This document shows positions 32,011 to 35,511 of a DNA stretch of 35,511 nucleotides, piece by piece. How positions within the stretch are numbered: position 1 is the stretch's first letter; the number at the start of each line of letters is the position of its first letter. The position numbers and the translations under genes were made by a program. The DNA is from Opitutia bacterium (GTDB lineage Bacteria; Verrucomicrobiota; Verrucomicrobiia; Opitutales; UBA953), in assembly GCA_947456525.1 (NCBI GenBank), contig CANGRI010000007.1, positions 1-35,511 on the forward strand. Reading direction: 5' to 3'. The notes under the pieces are model-generated. The model searched no databases. It was not told where the DNA came from and worked only from the letters and a program-made list of their open reading frames with translations.

Positions 32011-32601
32011 ATGGAGACCGAAGCCGACCAGTCCGCCTTGGACCGCGCCCGCCAGGGGGATCTTTCCGCGTACAACGAGTTGGTCCTGAAGTATCAGGGT
32101 CGCATCTTCGCCAAGGTCTTCTCGTTGCTCCGCAACCGTCAGGACGCCGAGGAGATCACGCAGGACACCTTCATCCGCGCCCATCGCGTGCTGGCTTCTT
32201 TCCGCGGGACGGCCACTTTTTCGACCTGGATCCATCAGATCGGCACCAATCTGGCTCGGAATCGCTACTGGTATTGGCGTCGCCGCAAGCGCGACCAGTC
32301 CATGTCCCTCGACGCCGACCTAGGGGATGACCCTGGCGCGACCCTCCATGACATTCTTTCGGATGGCGCCCAGGGGCCCGGCCACGAGGCCCAGCACAAC
32401 GAATTCGTCAAGAAAGTCGCCGAGTGCATGGAACAATTGAAGCCGGAACACGCTCGTATTCTCACGATGCGCAACGTCCGCAACATGTCCTATGAAGAGA
32501 TCGCCGAAGACCTTGGCCTCTCCATCGGCACCGTGAAGAGCCGCATCAACCGCGCCCGCGAAGCCTTGCGTGACCTCATGGGGGAGGAGTTCCGCGGATG
32601 A
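32011..32601 (+). CDS. ECF-type sigma-70 family RNA polymerase sigma factor
   Basis: 196 residues with the two-domain layout of extracytoplasmic-function sigma factors. Region 2 spans about residues 20-95 (NELVLKYQGRIFAKVFSLL, RQDAEEITQDTFIRAHR, STWIHQIGTNLARNRY). An acidic linker follows (residues about 100-130), then region 4 at about 145-192 (LKPEHARIL, MSYEEIAEDLGLSIGTVKSRINRAR). It resembles RpoE-like factors and should direct transcription of an envelope or stress regulon. Its stop overlaps the start of the next gene (ATGA), a putative membrane anti-sigma factor. It is divergent from the GTPase operon, which could be a target. Confidence 0.9.
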   Translation: METEADQSALDRARQGDLSAYNELVLKYQGRIFAKVFSLLRNRQDAEEITQDTFIRAHRVLASFRGTATFSTWIHQIGTNLARNRYWYWRRRKRDQSMSLDADLGDDPGATLHDILSDGAQGPGHEAQHNEFVKKVAECMEQLKPEHARILTMRNVRNMSYEEIAEDLGLSIGTVKSRINRAREALRDLMGEEFRG

Positions 32602-33104
32602 GCGCTTCCGAGTTCGAATCCTTGGTCGCCAGCTTCCTTGAGGGTACCGCCACCGATGCCCAGGTCGCCCGTCTGCGCGCCGCCCTCGGCCAGTCGGCCG
32701 AACTGCGCGCCCGCTTCCAGTCTCGTGTCCGTCTGCACAAGGCCCAGCTGAGCTTCCTCAGCCGTCGCGAAGAGCGTTCCCTCTCCGGGGTGATGTCCTG
32801 GTTGCACGCCTTCGCGCAGCGCATGGGTCGCTCCTTTGCCCACCTCTGCCTGCTCGCGTTGGTCCTCGTCGAACTGCAGGTCACGATCCCCGCCGAATAT
32901 TCCGGCCTGCTTTCTTACGTCGATTCCCCGGCCTCCGAGGAGCAGGTCCTGCCCGGAGCCGAGGCCCCGCTCCGCCTGGTCACCGATATCAGCCAGGATT
33001 TCGACCTTTCGCAGTCGGTCGAAGTGCCTGACCTCACGATGCCGAACTTCGTGATGCCGGACATGGTCATGCCGACCGACGAACCGACGACCTTGGAGGT
33101 CTGA
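32598..33104 (+). CDS. Putative membrane-bound anti-sigma factor
   Basis: 168 residues. The first 60 resemble the N-terminal helices of anti-sigma/FecR-type proteins (EFESLVASFLEGTATDAQVARL, as two helices). One transmembrane helix lies at about 79-98 (AHLCLLALVLVELQVTIPA). The C-terminal 70 residues should be periplasmic and end in a Met-Pro repeat (MPNFVMPDMVMP). No HxxxCxxC zinc motif is present, so it is not a ZAS-type anti-sigma. The function is inferred from the ATGA overlap with the sigma factor gene and topology; sequence evidence alone is weak. Confidence 0.65.
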   Translation: MSASEFESLVASFLEGTATDAQVARLRAALGQSAELRARFQSRVRLHKAQLSFLSRREERSLSGVMSWLHAFAQRMGRSFAHLCLLALVLVELQVTIPAEYSGLLSYVDSPASEEQVLPGAEAPLRLVTDISQDFDLSQSVEVPDLTMPNFVMPDMVMPTDEPTTLEV

Positions 33105-33143
33105 GTCGAGTCCTGCCTTGCTTCCGTCGTGGCGTGAACGTCA

Positions 33144-34904
33144 ATGGACGCCCGGATGAAGGCTGGAAACCATAGGCCCGAGGTACGCCTCAGGGGCATC
33201 GCCGCCGCCCCCGGCGTCGCCCGTGGTCCCGCCTACCCGCTCATGCGCGGCATGGCCATCGTCTCCTGCGAGAAGGTCGCCGACCCCGAAGCCGAGATCC
33301 GTCGCCTGGAGGCCGCCTTGCTGGCGACCCGTCAGCAGATCTCCCAGCTGCGCGACGACGTCGCCCGCAAGCTCAACGAATCCGAGGCCTCGATCTTCGA
33401 CGCGCACCTGCTCGTCCTCGAAGACGTCGCGCTCATCGATGACGTCAGCAAGGAAGTCCGCCGCAGCGGCTTCAACGTCGAGTTCTGCTTCCAAGAAGTC
33501 GCCCAGCGCTACATCGAGATCTTCGAGAAGATGGACGACGACTTCCTGTGCGAGCGGGCGTCGGACATCCGGGACGTGACGGGCCGCGTGCTCGATCAGC
33601 TGCTCGGCACCCAGCCCGAACGCGTCGGGCAGGCCGCCCAGGCCCATGTCGTCGCCGCGCGCGACCTGACTCCTTCCGACACCGCCGGCCTGCATGACGG
33701 CGGCGTGCTCGCCTTTGTCACGGAAGAGGGCGGCCGCACCAGCCACTCCGCGATCATGGCCCGCTCGCTCGACGTCCCGGCGGTCGTCGGCGTCAAGGGG
33801 CTCATGGAGGCCGTGCAGGAAGGCGACGTGCTCCTCGTCGACGGCGAATCGGGCCTGATCGTCATCAATCCCACGGCTGAGACGATCGAAGGGTATCGCG
33901 ACAAGGAACTCGCGATCCGGACGCGCCGCGACCGGGTGCTTTCGGAGGTTTCCTTGCCGGACCTGACGACCGATGGTTCGGCCTTCAGCCTGCAGGCCAA
34001 CGTCGGCGATCCCGCTGAGATGGAAGACGCCTTGGCCTACTGCGCCCGCGGCGTCGGTCTTTACCGAACGGAGAACCTCTACCTGCGCCTCGACGGCTGG
34101 CCCGACGAGCAGGTCCAGTATGATGAATATGCCGAGGTCGTGAAGGCGGCGAAGGGCCGGCCGGTGACGTTCCGCACCTTGGATCTCGGCGGCGATAAGC
34201 GCCTCGGCGACCTTGCCGACGAAGCCAATCCGTTCATGGGGTACCGTGCCGTGCGGCTCTGCCTCGAGCGCCCCGATGTCTTCCGTCCGCAGCTGCGCGC
34301 GCTCATCCGCGCCGCGACGCATGGCCCCGTCCAGGTGATGTTCCCCATGATCTCCGGCGTCGAGGAACTCCGTCGCGCCAAGGAGATCTTCCGCGACGTC
34401 GAGGCCGAGCTCGCCCGCGAAGGTATCCGTCCGGCCGCGCCGATCCGCCTCGGCGCGATGATCGAGATCCCGTCCGCCGCCGCGGTCGCCGCGGAGCTCG
34501 CGGCCGAGTCCGACTTCTTCAGCGTCGGGACGAACGACCTCGTCCAGTACCTGCTCGCCGTCGATCGCGGCAACCAGCGCGTCGCCTCGTTGTACGATCC
34601 ATGCCATCCGGCGGTCGTCCGCACGCTGATCGCCATCTTCGGCGCCGCCCAGGATCGCGGAATCCCCGCCGCCGTCTGCGGTGAGCTCGGCGGCGATCCG
34701 CTCTGGGCGCCGCTTCTCATCGGACTCGGCGTGCACGAGCTAAGCATGACCCCGGCGGCCTTGCCGGAAGTCCGTTTCGTGCTGCGCCATTCGGCCGCCC
34801 CCGAACTCCGCGAGCTCGCGGCCAAGGTCGTCGCCTGCGCCGATGCCGCGAAGACCCGCGCGCTCCTCCAGGATTTCGCTTCCGCCAAACTCAAGTTACG
34901 CTGA
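33144..34904 (+). CDS. ptsI: Phosphoenolpyruvate-protein phosphotransferase (PTS enzyme I)
   Basis: 586 residues, normal for enzyme I. It transfers phosphate from phosphoenolpyruvate to HPr. An N-terminal GIAAAPGVARGPA leads the swivelling domain. The phospho-histidine is His201 in GGRTSHSAIMAR. The PEP-binding barrel shows TLDLGGDKRL, GYRAVRLCL, MIEIPSAAA, SVGTNDLVQY and the catalytic cysteine in AVCGELGGD. No GAF domain is present, so it is the general rather than the nitrogen-type enzyme. The ATG at 33144 or 33156 could start it. It overlaps hisC by TGATG. HPr is not in the window; an EIIA-like protein is encoded at 13309. Confidence 0.95.
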   Translation: MDARMKAGNHRPEVRLRGIAAAPGVARGPAYPLMRGMAIVSCEKVADPEAEIRRLEAALLATRQQISQLRDDVARKLNESEASIFDAHLLVLEDVALIDDVSKEVRRSGFNVEFCFQEVAQRYIEIFEKMDDDFLCERASDIRDVTGRVLDQLLGTQPERVGQAAQAHVVAARDLTPSDTAGLHDGGVLAFVTEEGGRTSHSAIMARSLDVPAVVGVKGLMEAVQEGDVLLVDGESGLIVINPTAETIEGYRDKELAIRTRRDRVLSEVSLPDLTTDGSAFSLQANVGDPAEMEDALAYCARGVGLYRTENLYLRLDGWPDEQVQYDEYAEVVKAAKGRPVTFRTLDLGGDKRLGDLADEANPFMGYRAVRLCLERPDVFRPQLRALIRAATHGPVQVMFPMISGVEELRRAKEIFRDVEAELAREGIRPAAPIRLGAMIEIPSAAAVAAELAAESDFFSVGTNDLVQYLLAVDRGNQRVASLYDPCHPAVVRTLIAIFGAAQDRGIPAAVCGELGGDPLWAPLLIGLGVHELSMTPAALPEVRFVLRHSAAPELRELAAKVVACADAAKTRALLQDFASAKLKLR

Positions 34905-35511
34905 TGTCTTCCAAGATTCCCGCCGCGAACCCGCATGTCGCGGCCATGTCCCCGTATGTCCCCGGCGAGCAGCCGCAGGGCGGGGGATGGGTCAAACTCA
35001 ATACCAACGAGAATCCGTATCCGCCCAGCCTGCGTTCGCTGGAGGCGATCCGGGCCGCGTTGGTCAATGACGGCGCCGCCTTGCGTCTCTATCCGTCGCC
35101 CGACTCGGCTCCGCTGCGCGAGGCCGTCGCCCGCTTCCACGGGTTCGACGTCGCCCGCGTCGTGGCCGGCAATGGCTCCGACGATATCCTCAACCTCATC
35201 ATCCGCGCCTACGCCGGCCCGGGTCGTCCGATCGGCATGCTCAATCCGAGCTATTCTCTCTATCCCGTCCTCGCCGCCGCGCAGGCGGCCGAAGTCGTGA
35301 AGGTCGAGGTCACCGAGCAGCTGGGCGTCGACGTCGAGGCGGTCGCCAAGTGCGGCGCCTCCGTCTTCTTCCTGACGAATCCGAACGCGCCGCTTGGCGT
35401 GGCTTTTTCGCCCGAGGTCGTCCGTGCCGTCGCCAGGTCTTTCCCCGGGCTGCTGGTCGTCGATGAGGCCTACGCTTCCTTCGCCGATGCCGACTGCGTC
35501 GCGCTCGCCCG
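34904..35511 (+). CDS. hisC: Histidinol-phosphate aminotransferase (3' end outside window)
   Basis: The first 202 residues of a class I/II PLP-dependent aminotransferase that runs past the window edge. The start overlaps the ptsI stop (TGATG). Motifs: LNTNENPYPPS near the N-terminus, LYPSPDSAPLREAVA, GNGSDDILNLIIRAY, NPSYSLYP, TNPNAPLG (usually NPNNPTG-like) and VVDEAYASFAD with the PLP-binding aspartate. These are typical of HisC, which converts imidazole-acetol phosphate to histidinol phosphate. The catalytic lysine lies beyond the window. The related aromatic or cobalamin-type (CobD) aminotransferases are less likely but not excluded. Confidence 0.85.
   Translation, partial: MSSKIPAANPHVAAMSPYVPGEQPQGGGWVKLNTNENPYPPSLRSLEAIRAALVNDGAALRLYPSPDSAPLREAVARFHGFDVARVVAGNGSDDILNLIIRAYAGPGRPIGMLNPSYSLYPVLAAAQAAEVVKVEVTEQLGVDVEAVAKCGASVFFLTNPNAPLGVAFSPEVVRAVARSFPGLLVVDEAYASFADADCVALA

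Noticed and set aside
1-35511. CRISPR arrays, insertion sequences, long direct repeats
   Set aside because: None were seen on reading; gaps between genes are too short to hold them.

Overview
The window looks like a chromosomal segment of a Verrucomicrobiota bacterium, perhaps Opitutae. This is inferred from high GC, a Gram-negative lipid A gene (lpxI), many secreted SGNH/acetyl-xylan-type esterases, and several planctomycete/verrucomicrobial-type hypothetical families. There is no rRNA or ribosomal protein gene to fix the taxon. Coding density is very high and no gap exceeds about 150 bases. No insertion sequence, prophage, CRISPR array or integrase was seen.

Layout. Positions 1-9853 hold a truncated metallopeptidase and then a run of exported hydrolases: three SGNH-type proteins, an acetyl-xylan-esterase-like protein with a Gfo/Idh/MocA oxidoreductase, and a sialate O-acetylesterase. 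An M14 peptidase and a class I glutamine amidotransferase are interspersed. Positions 9858-13298 hold a GYF plus PH-like protein, a microbial PARG (ADP-ribose) enzyme divergent from a histone-deacetylase-like hydrolase, and a small unknown. Positions 13309-18132 are a minus-strand run purA, mgtA, EIIA-type PTS protein, unknown, with a hairpin-rich 92-base purA-mgtA spacer. Positions 18196-24383 hold a TPR protein, a translationally coupled panB-gpsA-SET operon, a small membrane protein, lpxI divergent from nadD-rsfS, and a CAT-anticodon tRNA.

The most distinctive block is the minus-strand four-gene operon 31889-24442. It encodes a zinc-ribbon GTPase resembling the DO-GTPase2 class, a GAP1-N2-like protein with one membrane span, a 982-residue single-span protein of no recognised family, and a GYF-domain protein with three membrane spans. 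All junctions overlap or nearly touch. I interpret it as a membrane-anchored GTPase system related to the GAP1/DO-GTPase modules predicted computationally to act in biological conflict. It is divergent from an ECF-like sigma factor and its putative membrane anti-sigma factor. The window ends with ptsI (enzyme I) overlapping a truncated hisC.

Several genes (6478, 12090, 23152 and, more weakly, 23070) have a sigma-70-like promoter whose -10 box lies only 5-6 bases before the start codon. This predicts leaderless mRNAs.
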